A stretch of DNA of 62,798 nucleotides from Oscillospiraceae bacterium (GTDB lineage Bacteria; Bacillota; Clostridia; Oscillospirales; Oscillospiraceae), in contig WRBE01000007.1 of the NCBI GenBank assembly GCA_009779845.1, forward strand, positions 1-62,798, written 5' to 3'. The notes under the pieces were generated by a model, which saw only the letters and a list, made by a program, of their open reading frames with translations, did no database searches and had not been told where the DNA came from. Positions 33,994 through 42,031 of this stretch are shown piece after piece. The translations under genes were made by a program, and so were the position numbers. How positions within the stretch are numbered: position 1 is the first letter of the stretch; each line of letters starts with the position of its first letter.

Positions 33994-34022
33994 ATTATAT
34001 CATGATTTTCTTTGCAACGCAA
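33994..34022 (-). promoter_or_regulatory. Promoter of the GNAT-cinA operon
   Basis: On the minus strand, TTGCGT (34022-34017), 17 bases, TATAAT (33999-33994). It shares the TTTGCGTT and ATCATG-TATA layout with the promoters of mnmL and glnS. Confidence 0.7.
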
Positions 34023-34135
34023 AGGGTATCGTGACCCCGCTATGCTGCGCTTGTGGGGTTACAATAGATATTGGACGCAGGGGAAAAGAGAGCCGTGAGA
34101 GAACCCATCGGTTAAAATAGAGTTCCATTGAATGC

Positions 34136-34180
34136 AAAAACTCCCTAGACTCTCCCGCTTACCGGGCGATTCTAGGGAGC
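34136..34180 (-). terminator. Terminator overlapping the kinase stop codon
   Basis: On the minus strand CTCCCTAGA pairs with TCTAGGGAG across a 21-base loop containing its own GC stem, followed by five T. The upstream arm includes the TAG stop of the kinase gene. Confidence 0.8.
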
Positions 34181-34744
34181 TTCACATGAAAACAAAAAAT
34201 CACACTGCTCTGGCACGTTGAAATGTGCAAAATACTGCTTCTCCATGGGAATCCACTCTTCCCGGAACCGCCCTAACAACCGTCCGCCATCCCGCAGGGC
34301 GAGGCGGCGAAGCTGTTCGGCGGGGTCTATGGCGAGGAATACTCGGACATGATATGCCGATGACAGGGTCGGGTGAAGACTATAGGTGCCTTCGATAATG
34401 TTCACAGGGCGTGGAGAAACAGCTATCCTCTCCCCCATCCGACCAGTTTGACAGTTGAAGGGCCGATAGCAAAACGGCGCTCCCGCTTGCAACGGTATTA
34501 ACACCTCTGCCAAGAACCGTTCATAATCCACATTGCCGCCGGGTGCGGCAAGGCGCTCCGGGGTGCGTTGTTCTGGTTGGAGAAAAAAATGATCCATCGG
34601 CAGGATGTTGCAGTCGTATTGGGCCTGCAACGCCTCCGCCAGCGTGGTTTTTCCACTGCCGCAGTCACCGTCAATGGCGATAAAGGTTTGCGGCTGATAC
34701 ACCAACAACTCGTCAATCCACCGACACAAGGCTTCCACACTCAC
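34172..34744 (-). CDS. Uridine kinase-like P-loop protein
   Basis: A 190-residue P-loop kinase of the uridine kinase/phosphoribulokinase superfamily. The Walker A is AIDGDCGSGKTTLAEAL at about residues 23-39, then DHFFLQPEQRTPERL and IIEGTYSLHPTL, typical of the family. The start overlaps thiI by 4 bases, so it is translationally coupled. The substrate (uridine or another small molecule) is not certain. Confidence 0.85.
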   Translation of the reverse strand: MSVEALCRWIDELLVYQPQTFIAIDGDCGSGKTTLAEALQAQYDCNILPMDHFFLQPEQRTPERLAAPGGNVDYERFLAEVLIPLQAGAPFCYRPFNCQTGRMGERIAVSPRPVNIIEGTYSLHPTLSSAYHVRVFLAIDPAEQLRRLALRDGGRLLGRFREEWIPMEKQYFAHFNVPEQCDFLFSCEAP

Positions 34745-35907
34745 ACCCGCACCCGTTCAATACCTTCCACCGCTTTGGCGACAAGGGATTGAATATCCAG
34801 CTTGGCCTCCGCCGCCTCTACCAAGTGGAGTTGGGGCCGGGTTTTCGGGTGCCGGGGGGTGAATACGGTACAACAGTCCTCAAAAGGTAAAATCGATGTC
34901 TCAAATGTTCCGATTTTCCGGGCCACACGGACAATCTCTTCCTTATCCATCCCAACCACAGGCCGCAACACCGGCAGGTTGATGCACGCCTCTGTGGCGG
35001 CCATAGCCTCCATGGTCTGGCTTGCCACTTGACCCAAACTCTCTCCGGTGACAAGGGCTTTGCAGCCGTTGCGGTTGGCGATTTCCTCTGCGATTCGCAT
35101 CATAAATCGGCGCATGATGATGGTGAAATATTCCTCAGGGCAGACTTTTCGCATCTCTTGTTGTATCTCGGTAAAGGGTACAACTTCCACCGTCAAATCC
35201 CCGCAGTAGGGTGTCAGTTCTTTGGCTAAAGTCAGCACCTTTTCTTTGGCCTGTTCCGAGGTATACGGAAACGAGAAAAAATGGACGGGGATAATCGAAA
35301 TCCCCCGTTTTGCAATCATATAGGTGGCCACGGGGCTGTCAATCCCGCCGGACAACAGCGACACCGCCCGACCGTTTGACCCTACGGGCATCCCCCCCGC
35401 CCCCTGTACCGGGGCGGCGTGGACATAGGCTTTAAAGTCCCGCACCTCAATGGTGACAAGCAGTTCCGGGTTATGGACATCCACCGCCACATCAGGAAAC
35501 GCTTCCGCCAGTTCTCCGCCCACGTACTGGCTGAGTTCAATCGAGGTCATGGGGAACCGCTTGTCCGCCCGCTTGGACTCGACCTTAAAACTCTTGGCCT
35601 GTGCAAAGTCGTCTTTGAGGTAACTCTTCGCCACCTCTAAAATCGCATCCGCTTCTTTCTCTGCCGCCGCTGCGCGGGACAGGGAGTTTACGCCGAACAC
35701 ACACTGCATGGCGGCAAAAGCTCCTGCAGTGTCACAGTCGTCATGTTGCGGCTCTACATACACCGTAGACTGGGCGGTGTAGACTTTGAAATCCCCAAAG
35801 GACACCAGCCGCCGCCGGATGTTGGTTTCTAATTTTTGAATGAAATAGCGTTTGTTCTGGCCTTTTAGGACGATTTCGCCCAGTTTGAGTAGGATGATTT
35901 CTTCCAA
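34741..35907 (-). CDS. thiI: tRNA 4-thiouridine synthase ThiI (without rhodanese domain)
   Basis: Makes 4-thiouridine at position 8 of tRNA and can feed sulfur to thiamine. The 388-residue protein has the N-terminal ferredoxin-like/THUMP part and then the PP-loop SLLSGGIDSPVATYM near residue 185. It lacks the C-terminal rhodanese domain of the E. coli protein, like Gram-positive homologues that take sulfur from a partner cysteine desulfurase. The start is TTG with AAGGAG about 11 bases upstream. A kinase gene is coupled downstream. Confidence 0.95.
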   Translation of the reverse strand: MEEIILLKLGEIVLKGQNKRYFIQKLETNIRRRLVSFGDFKVYTAQSTVYVEPQHDDCDTAGAFAAMQCVFGVNSLSRAAAAEKEADAILEVAKSYLKDDFAQAKSFKVESKRADKRFPMTSIELSQYVGGELAEAFPDVAVDVHNPELLVTIEVRDFKAYVHAAPVQGAGGMPVGSNGRAVSLLSGGIDSPVATYMIAKRGISIIPVHFFSFPYTSEQAKEKVLTLAKELTPYCGDLTVEVVPFTEIQQEMRKVCPEEYFTIIMRRFMMRIAEEIANRNGCKALVTGESLGQVASQTMEAMAATEACINLPVLRPVVGMDKEEIVRVARKIGTFETSILPFEDCCTVFTPRHPKTRPQLHLVEAAEAKLDIQSLVAKAVEGIERVRV

Positions 35908-35974
35908 GGTGTTTGTGTCTCCTTTGTTGGGTTATCTCTGTACCCAGCGATTGTCCTGCCGGGTGAATATCATC

Positions 35975-36662
35975 TCATTTGACGTGTAAAATTTCGTCAG
36001 TCTCCCAGTATAGTTGCATGTTGTAAAATTCGCCCCATCTGCCGGAATATATTCTGTCTGGGGGGCGTTGTAGTATTCCGACAAACAGATTGACCTTGCT
36101 GTTTTGGCAAGTCACACGCACAAGCGTTCCCCCGCCCAGTGCGCCTTGGCTGTTCAATATGACTTTAGCTACATATACATCACTAGGAGATGAAGCCGAC
36201 CGGACTACCTCATTGTGGCTGAAATCTGAAACAAGAATTGCAAGAAATAGCAGAAGTAGTGTCGGCACTAGCAGAAAAATAGAATAAATGGCACCGAGCA
36301 CGGCTTGCCGACCGGAGCTGTGAGTGCAGGCAAAGAGTAGCACCATGCTCCACCCATAAGCAAGATGGCAAGTACAACAAACACCGGCGTACTTAGCTCT
36401 ACTGCTCCGCCTTGCACGATAAAAAATAGGACTGCAATTAACGGCAACAGTGCCACCGACACGCTGGCCGATTTTGATTGTTTCTTTCTGTGGCAAATCC
36501 CATTGACGATCAGCAACATAATAATAATGGCCATAACCCCGCCAAATATGGGTTGACTGGCAGGGATGAATGTGTAACCCCGCCATATGATTAGGCCGTA
36601 GATTCCCCCAGTATGAGTAGGAACTTTGTTAGTGTGAAGTGTTTGATTATTTCTTTATTCAT
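35975..36662 (-). pseudogene. Frameshifted membrane protein gene of unknown function
   Basis: The reading starts at ATG 36660-36662 with a good AGGTGGAG site. It runs MNKEIIKHFTLTKFLLILG, shifts frame at the G5 tract at 36605-36609, continues GIYGLIIWRGYTF through two membrane segments, and shifts again near 36350 (ATGGGTGG). It then continues as a third membrane segment (IYSIFLLVPTLLLLFLAILV) and a soluble tail ending DEILHVK. Each shift is repaired by adding one G in a G-run. The result would be a protein of about 229 residues with at least four membrane segments. Its promoter-like sequence is intact at 36742-36771. Recent decay and homopolymer sequencing error both fit. Confidence 0.7.
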
Positions 36663-36741
36663 GGGAACTCCACCTAACATGGTTTGTAGGAGATTGTCAC
36701 TCGTCTAGCCCTCGCCGCACAGCACGAGTACCGAGAGTTGG

Positions 36742-36771
36742 ATTATACCACAAACCCCAACGGATGAGCAA
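36742..36771 (-). promoter_or_regulatory. Promoter-like sequence for the frameshifted membrane gene
   Basis: On the minus strand, TTGCTC (36771-36766), 18 bases, TATAAT (36747-36742). Confidence 0.5.
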
Positions 36772-36831
36772 GGGGCAAACCTATCTGCCCCGCTTGCTAT
36801 AAAAACAGATTGAAAAATTTTCTGTTTTCTC

Positions 36832-36860
36832 TTGCAATTTGCTGTAGAATCTGGTACAAT
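36832..36860 (+). promoter_or_regulatory. Promoter of rpmB
   Basis: TTGCAA (36832-36837), 17 bases, TACAAT (36855-36860), about 60 bases before the rpmB start. Confidence 0.75.
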
Positions 36861-36919
36861 ACAGCTTGCTCTGTTTATAAAAACGAGAATAATCCACCCA
36901 ACAGGGGAGGTGCAAGAAA

Positions 36920-37108
36920 ATGGCAAAGTGTTTATATTGTGATAAGGGTGTTTCGTTCGGCATTAAAGTGAGTCACTCTCACCGCCGGTCCAATCGGATG
37001 TGGAAACCCAACGTGAAACGGGTCAAAGCTGTTGTTGACGGTTCTCCCCGCCGCGTCCACGCCTGCACCCGGTGTATGCGCTCCGGCAAAGTGCAACGGG
37101 CAGTGTAA
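36920..37108 (+). CDS. rpmB: 50S ribosomal protein L28 (zinc-ribbon form)
   Basis: Large-subunit ribosomal protein of 62 residues. It begins MAKCLYCDKGVSFG and has the family core SHSHRRSNRMWKPN and HACTRCMRSGKVQR. Two CxxC pairs (residues 4-7 and near 50-53) mark the zinc-binding form. GGGGAGGT precedes the ATG. It is a single-gene transcript with its own promoter and terminator. Confidence 0.96.
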   Translation: MAKCLYCDKGVSFGIKVSHSHRRSNRMWKPNVKRVKAVVDGSPRRVHACTRCMRSGKVQRAV

Positions 37109-37135
37109 CACCGAAATCAAACCCGCAACAAAACA

Positions 37136-37186
37136 AACCCCCGCAGAATCGGATGATAACCATCCGAATTTTGCGAGGGTTATTTT
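37136..37186 (+). terminator. Terminator of rpmB
   Basis: A long stem (AACCC-CGCAGAA-TCGGATG with CATCCGA-TTTTGCG-GGGTT, small bulges) followed by TATTTTG. It may also serve the convergent threonine aldolase gene. Confidence 0.8.
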
Positions 37187-37223
37187 GTTGGCTGTGTTGC
37201 GAATATGGGTGGCTGGTATATAC

Positions 37224-38252
37224 TCAACCCAACGCCGCAATCAACGCATCCACCTCTTCCCGCTGGGTGGCCCAGCTGGTGCAAAGGCGAATCACACTCT
37301 CTTGCTCATTGGGCTTCTCCCACCGGGCAAAGGCGAAGTCTTTTGCCAGTCTCTCTGCCAAGGCATCCGGTACTCTGGGAAACTGTTGGTTCGTGCCGGT
37401 GTCATATTGCAAGGGCAAGCCCGCAACCAACAGCCCTTGGCGCAGATACATGGCCTCCCCCACTCCGTGGCGACCCAGCTGAAAGTATAGGCCGTCCTCG
37501 AACAGACATTCAAATTGTACGCCTAATAAAAACCCTTTGGCCAGCAGGCCACCGTGGCGTTTGATGAGATAGCGGAAATCGGGTTGATAGCGTGGATTTT
37601 GAATCACAACCGCCTCCCCGAACAAGGCCCCCACTTTGGTGCCGCCGATGTAGAACATGTCGCAAAGGCGGGCAATGTCGGGCAGGGTCACGTCCGTCCC
37701 ATGGGCCGCCAAGCCGTAGCCCAGCCGGGCACCGTCTAACATGAGGGGCAGATGACAGGCACGGCAGACTTTAGATATTGCTTCTAACTCCGCCAACGTA
37801 TAAACCGTACCACTCTCTGTGGGGTGGGAGATATACACCATCCCCGGCTGTACGTCATGCTCATGAGTGGGGTCGTTTTGATGGTTGTCATAGGCCTGCT
37901 GTATCTGGGCGGCAGTCAACTTCCCCTCTGTCCCCGGCAGGATTAGCACTTTATGGCCTGTGGCCTCAATGGCACCGGTCTCGTGGGTGGCAATATGCCC
38001 CGTGTCCGCCGAAATCACCCCCTGATGGGGCCGCAGAACGGCACCAATCAACACCGCATTGGCTTGCGTACCGCCCACCAGAAAATGGACATCCGCCTCT
38101 GGTGCGTTGATGGCGGTACGGATATAGGCCCGGGCCTGCTCGGTGCGGGTGTCTGTTCCATAGCCGGGGTGCTGCTCTCCGGCGATCTCTTGCAGGCGGG
38201 CTAAAATCCGGGGATGGGCGCTTTGATTGTAGTCACAGTCGAAACGAATCAT
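37224..38252 (-). CDS. Low-specificity threonine aldolase family protein
   Basis: PLP enzyme of 342 residues that likely splits L-threonine/L-allo-threonine to glycine and acetaldehyde. The family N-terminus is FDCDYNQSAHPRIL. Then come HFLVGGTQANAVLI, SADTGHIATHETGAIE, MLDGARLGYGL and the PLP-lysine site FYIGGTKVGALFGEA near residue 205. GAGGAG precedes the ATG. It is a single gene convergent with rpmB. A different beta-eliminating specificity cannot be excluded. Confidence 0.9.
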   Translation of the reverse strand: MIRFDCDYNQSAHPRILARLQEIAGEQHPGYGTDTRTEQARAYIRTAINAPEADVHFLVGGTQANAVLIGAVLRPHQGVISADTGHIATHETGAIEATGHKVLILPGTEGKLTAAQIQQAYDNHQNDPTHEHDVQPGMVYISHPTESGTVYTLAELEAISKVCRACHLPLMLDGARLGYGLAAHGTDVTLPDIARLCDMFYIGGTKVGALFGEAVVIQNPRYQPDFRYLIKRHGGLLAKGFLLGVQFECLFEDGLYFQLGRHGVGEAMYLRQGLLVAGLPLQYDTGTNQQFPRVPDALAERLAKDFAFARWEKPNEQESVIRLCTSWATQREEVDALIAALG

Positions 38253-38348
38253 GGGTTCTACTCCTCACAAATTAAAATTTACCGTATATTTTCCAGCCGG
38301 AAGGCCAAAACTATCCGTACTACTTCAGATTGAAACGGAGGTTTTGTA

Positions 38349-39332
38349 TTGAAATCCCATCAACCAAAAACCATCACTTTATTGATTCTGCTCTTCATGA
38401 TGCTGGCCCTGCCGGCTCTCGCAACAGAACCCACCGAACCGCCGGAGAACCAAGCCCCCGCAGCGGAGGACTTAGAGCTCACCACCTTCCGGGGCGTGGA
38501 CGTGGCGGGCACCTTGACGGCAGTAGACCCGGAAGGCGACCTGTTCGAGTTCCAGCTGGTTCGCTCACCCCGCAAAGGCGAGATTGCCTTAGACCCCGCC
38601 ACCGGCCGATTCACTTACGCCCCCAGCGAGAACGCCCGAGGCCGAGACACCTTTACCTATGTGGCCATAGACGCCCAAGGTAACATCTCTCCTGAGGCCA
38701 CCGTGCGAATCCGTATTGAGCGGCAATCCCGGCAAGTGAGCTACGCCGATATGGAAGGCCATCCGGCCCACTTAGCCGCAATCTCGTTGGTAGAGCAAGG
38801 GGTGTTTGTGGGAGAGCAAATCGGCGGCAAATACTTCTTCAACCCCACCGCCCCGGTGCGCCGGGGAGAGTTTTTGGCCATGAGTATGCAACTGGCGGAC
38901 ACAGAGTTGTTAACCGGTGTCGTCCGCACCGGCTTTGCCGATGATGACGAGATTGAAGACTGGCTCAAACCCTACGTGTCCACTGCCGTCTTAGACGGTG
39001 TAGTGCAAGGGCTCCGAGCACCCAACCACGACCTGATTTTCGAGGCGGAGCGCTATATTACCATATACGAAGCGGCCGTGATGCTCAGTCATATCTTGGG
39101 CCTCGACTATGCGCCTGTGTCCGGCAATCTGCAAGCCGCCCTCATCGCCCCAGACTGGGCCCGACAGGCAAAAGCCAACTTAATTACCGAAAACATTATA
39201 CCACTCTCCTACCCCGGTGTCCATCAGAATCCTTTGACAAGAGCCGATGTGGCAGACATGCTCTTCTCCGCCATGCATTTGTTAGAGGGACGTGACGGCC
39301 CCGCCGCCTCCCTATTAGGCTGGGCAGCATAG
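38349..39332 (+). CDS. Exported SLH-domain protein with Ig/cadherin-like module
   Basis: A 327-residue secreted protein. A signal peptide (ending ALPALA-T) is followed by a cadherin/Ig-like module (about 45-120: VDVAGTLTAVDPEGDLFEFQLV, GRFTYAPSENARGRDTFTYVAID) and then SLH-like repeats (FFNPTAPVRRGEFLAMSMQ, FEAERYITIYEAAVMLS, NPLTRADVADMLFSA). The start is TTG at 38349 with a strong CGGAGG 7 bases upstream; no ATG fits. This is the third SLH protein in the window and the smallest. A cell-wall-bound structural role is likely. Confidence 0.85.
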   Translation: MKSHQPKTITLLILLFMMLALPALATEPTEPPENQAPAAEDLELTTFRGVDVAGTLTAVDPEGDLFEFQLVRSPRKGEIALDPATGRFTYAPSENARGRDTFTYVAIDAQGNISPEATVRIRIERQSRQVSYADMEGHPAHLAAISLVEQGVFVGEQIGGKYFFNPTAPVRRGEFLAMSMQLADTELLTGVVRTGFADDDEIEDWLKPYVSTAVLDGVVQGLRAPNHDLIFEAERYITIYEAAVMLSHILGLDYAPVSGNLQAALIAPDWARQAKANLITENIIPLSYPGVHQNPLTRADVADMLFSAMHLLEGRDGPAASLLGWAA

Positions 39333-39339
39333 TAAAAAA

Positions 39340-39378
39340 GGTAGCGTTCCGGGAAAGCCCAGAACGCTACCCCCCTTT
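39340..39378 (+). terminator. Hairpin terminator after the small SLH protein gene
   Basis: GGTAGCGTTC pairs with GAACGCTACC over a 12-base loop, followed by a C-run and four T. Confidence 0.7.
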
Positions 39379-39381
39379 TCC

Positions 39382-39830
39382 CGACCCTATGCCTTCCATC
39401 CATGAGCGCATTTCAATAGAACATCCCGCTGGCGACCCCACCGCCCTTGACCATTGGAGTTTCGAGTACTATTACATCTGGCGTGAGGGTTTTTGCACCA
39501 GTGCGAGGTATAAGATGCGAAACCGTCGTCACCCTGCCCTTGACCCTAGCGGGTACATAGGGGCGCAGCCCCTGTGTTGATTTTTTGCTTCTTTTTGTTC
39601 AACGACATACTACGAAACTTCCATTTGCGGGTGCCTTTCCCGCAAATGGTTAGTTGAGTTAACACCCGTAGGGTGAAAAGAAGGCCCGTCCGGCAGGACA
39701 AAAGCCCTCGGCCTCCGCCGAGCCAAAATCGGCGGCAACGCCGAACAGAAAAGGTTAAGGGCCGGGCGATTGATAATCGCTCCTACAAAAGACAAAAGAG
39801 CCGGGACGCGCAGGGACACGTCCCCTACAA
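39382..39830 (+). repeat. Dispersed intergenic repeat, copy B
   Basis: The longest copy, about 450 bases. It contains an ATG-started frame (39389-39580, 63 codons) with ERISIEHPAGD and LDHWSFEYYYIWREGF, matching the frame in copy C. It has an extra segment of about 110 bases (near 39590-39675) not present in copies A and C. The tail keeps GCCAAAATCGGCGGCAACG and ACGTCCCCTACAA. Confidence 0.85.
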
Positions 39831-39886
39831 CAGCGACGGACATATTGACAGTTTATAAAATGACCGTGAGGCAATCTTCCTTTCCC

Positions 39887-39915
39887 TTGACAAAATTATT
39901 TTTATTTGCTATGAT
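39887..39915 (+). promoter_or_regulatory. Consensus promoter of the two-module lipoprotein gene
   Basis: TTGACA (39887-39892), 17 bases, TATGAT (39910-39915), about 43 bases before the ATG. Confidence 0.85.
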
Positions 39916-39957
39916 AGTTGTGTTTGGCTATTATTAAATTATAAAAAGAGGTTTGTT

Positions 39958-41061
39958 ATGAAAAAAGTGATTTTGTTCTGTCTGGTTTTATTGTTGGCTC
40001 TAACCGCTACAGCCTGTGGCGGAGGCGAAGGCACACGGGAACCAATTTTATCCCCCAACATGGTCGAAGTAGAATTCGGTGGCTTGCAACTTACCTTTAG
40101 CGAAGACATCGCACACGACACCTTTGGCGGACGGCTTATATTGACCTTTACAGAAGAGTCAGACCCCACAACCGGCGCTGTGCTAAATACGCCGGAAACA
40201 GGAATTGATTTTAGCCGCGATTTCTTTGAGCAAATTGTAGACAGAATGGATCGGACGCTCCAAGGGGAGCCGGAAGAGCTTACTGTAAACGGTGCACCTG
40301 CTTACTTGCAGCATTTTGAAGATTACTTTGTTTTTGTCATGTTTACCGGGAACAGCGGCGTTTACGGAATCAATTTTTCAGCCGCCGAAGATACCTTTGA
40401 CCTCTATTTCCCATACTTTATGGATGTCTTAGAGCAGATTCAAGACGGAGAGAGCGATCTGGTTGGCACTTGGTCAAGAGACGGTGCGCCGGACACATTG
40501 CTTATTTTCAACGAAGACGGGACGGGAGAACTGGATATCGGTATCGCAACATTAGAATTTACTTGGACCGCAGAATCGGGAACTCTTCTCCTTATCGGCG
40601 ACGGCGTACGCGATGAATCAGGATTTTTCATTGATGGGGACACGCTAATCAGAACCAACGCAAGCGGGGAAGAAACGCGCTATACAAGGGCTTCACAAGG
40701 AACCGTTGCGGACAGTCCAGCACCGGAGGAGCCCGAGGAGCAGGAAGTGGACGAACCCGTAGCGCCTGAAGAACCCCAAGAGCAAGAGGTCGAGCCGCAA
40801 ACAGCAGAGACGCTGGAAGGCACATGGCTATGGATGGGTACCGCTTATTATGTGTTGGAAACAGGCGGACGTGGGACAATGGTCGGCTCAGATATCCGCT
40901 GGTCAACAAGCCGCGGCGTGTTGTCAATTTGTTCTACGCCTGATACATGCGGTAATACCTGCATTGCCCCAACGGAGTGGCATTATGTGCTTGCCGGGAA
41001 TGAACTCACCTTAACCAGCACAATCATGGATGATATGACCTTTGTTTACACACGCAGATAA
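39958..41061 (+). CDS. Lipoprotein with two lipocalin-like (DUF5640-type) modules
   Basis: A 367-residue lipoprotein. The signal (MKKVILFCLVLLLALTATAC) has a Cys at residue 20 that would be lipid-modified, although the residue at -3 is Ala, not Leu. A first domain of about 150 residues is unrecognised. Two beta-rich modules follow, LVGTWSRDGAPDTLLIFNEDGTGELDI (about 160-240) and LEGTWLWMGTAYYVLETGGRG (about 285-367), separated by an acidic Glu/Pro linker. GxW-type openings resemble DUF5640/lipocalin-like domains. A consensus promoter and terminator make it a single-gene unit. Confidence 0.8.
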   Translation: MKKVILFCLVLLLALTATACGGGEGTREPILSPNMVEVEFGGLQLTFSEDIAHDTFGGRLILTFTEESDPTTGAVLNTPETGIDFSRDFFEQIVDRMDRTLQGEPEELTVNGAPAYLQHFEDYFVFVMFTGNSGVYGINFSAAEDTFDLYFPYFMDVLEQIQDGESDLVGTWSRDGAPDTLLIFNEDGTGELDIGIATLEFTWTAESGTLLLIGDGVRDESGFFIDGDTLIRTNASGEETRYTRASQGTVADSPAPEEPEEQEVDEPVAPEEPQEQEVEPQTAETLEGTWLWMGTAYYVLETGGRGTMVGSDIRWSTSRGVLSICSTPDTCGNTCIAPTEWHYVLAGNELTLTSTIMDDMTFVYTRR

Positions 41062-41075
41062 TGTACCACAATAAA

Positions 41076-41118
41076 CGAACCCCTAGCATGAAACTATTCA
41101 TGCTAGGGGTTCGTTTTT
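41076..41118 (+). terminator. Strong terminator after the lipoprotein gene
   Basis: A perfect 17-bp stem (41076-41092 with 41097-41113) with a 4-base loop, then five T. Convergent with mscL; it may act on both strands. Confidence 0.92.
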
Positions 41119-41141
41119 AGAAACATACCATTTGCACTGGC

Positions 41142-41528
41142 TTACCCCAGCACTGAGGTACACGCCGGGCATCGTGTGGCATCCTCTGGCACTATGGTCT
41201 TGCAGTAGGGACAGTGCCGTTCTTCCTGCTCGCTTTTGACCAGCACTCGATTCATCCCCTGCACAATCAAAAACACCACAAAGGCCAAAATAATAAAATT
41301 CAGCACCGCCGTGATAAATGCGCCGTAACCCAAAGTCACACCCATAAACTCCCACGTCAGCGCATCGAAGTTTTTCCCGATGAACAAGCCAATCAGCGGC
41401 GATAATATGTTATCCGTCAGGGAGGTAATCACACCCTGAAACGCAAGGCCGATAATCATGCCCACAGCCAAACTGATCACATTGCCCCGCAAGGCGAAGT
41501 CTTTAAATTCTTTCATAAATTTTTTCAT
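41142..41528 (-). CDS. mscL: Large-conductance mechanosensitive channel MscL with zinc-ribbon tail
   Basis: Membrane channel of 128 residues that opens under tension to release solutes. The pore helix region MKEFKDFALRGNVISLAVGMIIGLAFQGVITSL and the second membrane segment (FITAVLNFIILAFVVFLIV) are standard. The C-terminus carries CPYCKTIVPEDATRCPAC, a four-Cys zinc-ribbon, in place of the plain E. coli helix bundle end. I start at the ATG at 41526-41528 (AGGAGG upstream) and drop 12 extra in-frame residues. The tail may sense or bind metal; that is inference. Confidence 0.93.
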   Translation of the reverse strand: MKKFMKEFKDFALRGNVISLAVGMIIGLAFQGVITSLTDNILSPLIGLFIGKNFDALTWEFMGVTLGYGAFITAVLNFIILAFVVFLIVQGMNRVLVKSEQEERHCPYCKTIVPEDATRCPACTSVLG

Positions 41529-41672
41529 GGTGGGAATCCTCCTGTTTGTATAATGCGTTTTCATGCACTATTCGTCTTGTGTAAATCTGTCTCTGAAGCT
41601 GTATGCTACATCTCATTTCATCACCTTTCGGTGTGACTTCTAATGCACCCATTTTACCACAACTCCTTCAAA

Positions 41673-41717
41673 AAGCAAACACTGTGTCGTTTCATAAAAC
41701 AACACAGTGTTTGCCCG
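41673..41717 (-). terminator. Terminator of the small membrane protein gene
   Basis: GCAAACACTGTGT pairs with ACACAGTGTTTGC across a 15-base loop, followed by five T on the minus strand. Confidence 0.88.
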
Positions 41718-41726
41718 TATCTACAA

Positions 41727-41933
41727 TCAAAAAAATGAAAACAACACCAGCCCCAACCCCAATAAAACCAATGGAATCCCCACAATGGCCCCTACAATGG
41801 TCATGGTGAGTACACCACCCACAATCAGAAGCGTGAGGCCCAGCAAAATGGAAATCAACGCCCCCATAAGACCAAATAAAAATCCGATCAGACCCCACAC
41901 AAGACGAAAGGGCAAAAACAATAGCCGTAACAT
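41727..41933 (-). CDS. Small hydrophobic membrane protein, 68 residues
   Basis: Almost entirely hydrophobic: two long membrane segments (about 5-30 and 33-66) rich in Leu, Gly, Ile and Val, beginning MLRLLFLPFRLVWGLIGF. AGGAGGGATGTGTC precedes the ATG, a strong translation signal, and a clear terminator follows. Unknown function; similar two-helix proteins are common in Clostridia. Confidence 0.75.
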   Translation of the reverse strand: MLRLLFLPFRLVWGLIGFLFGLMGALISILLGLTLLIVGGVLTMTIVGAIVGIPLVLLGLGLVLFSFF

Positions 41934-42031
41934 GACACATCCCTCCTCAAATTCTTACGCACCCATTCTAACAGCCTAAGTTTTGACCGGCATTGGAGTA
42001 ACATTAAAATTTGATGAGAAGCAAGCACCTC

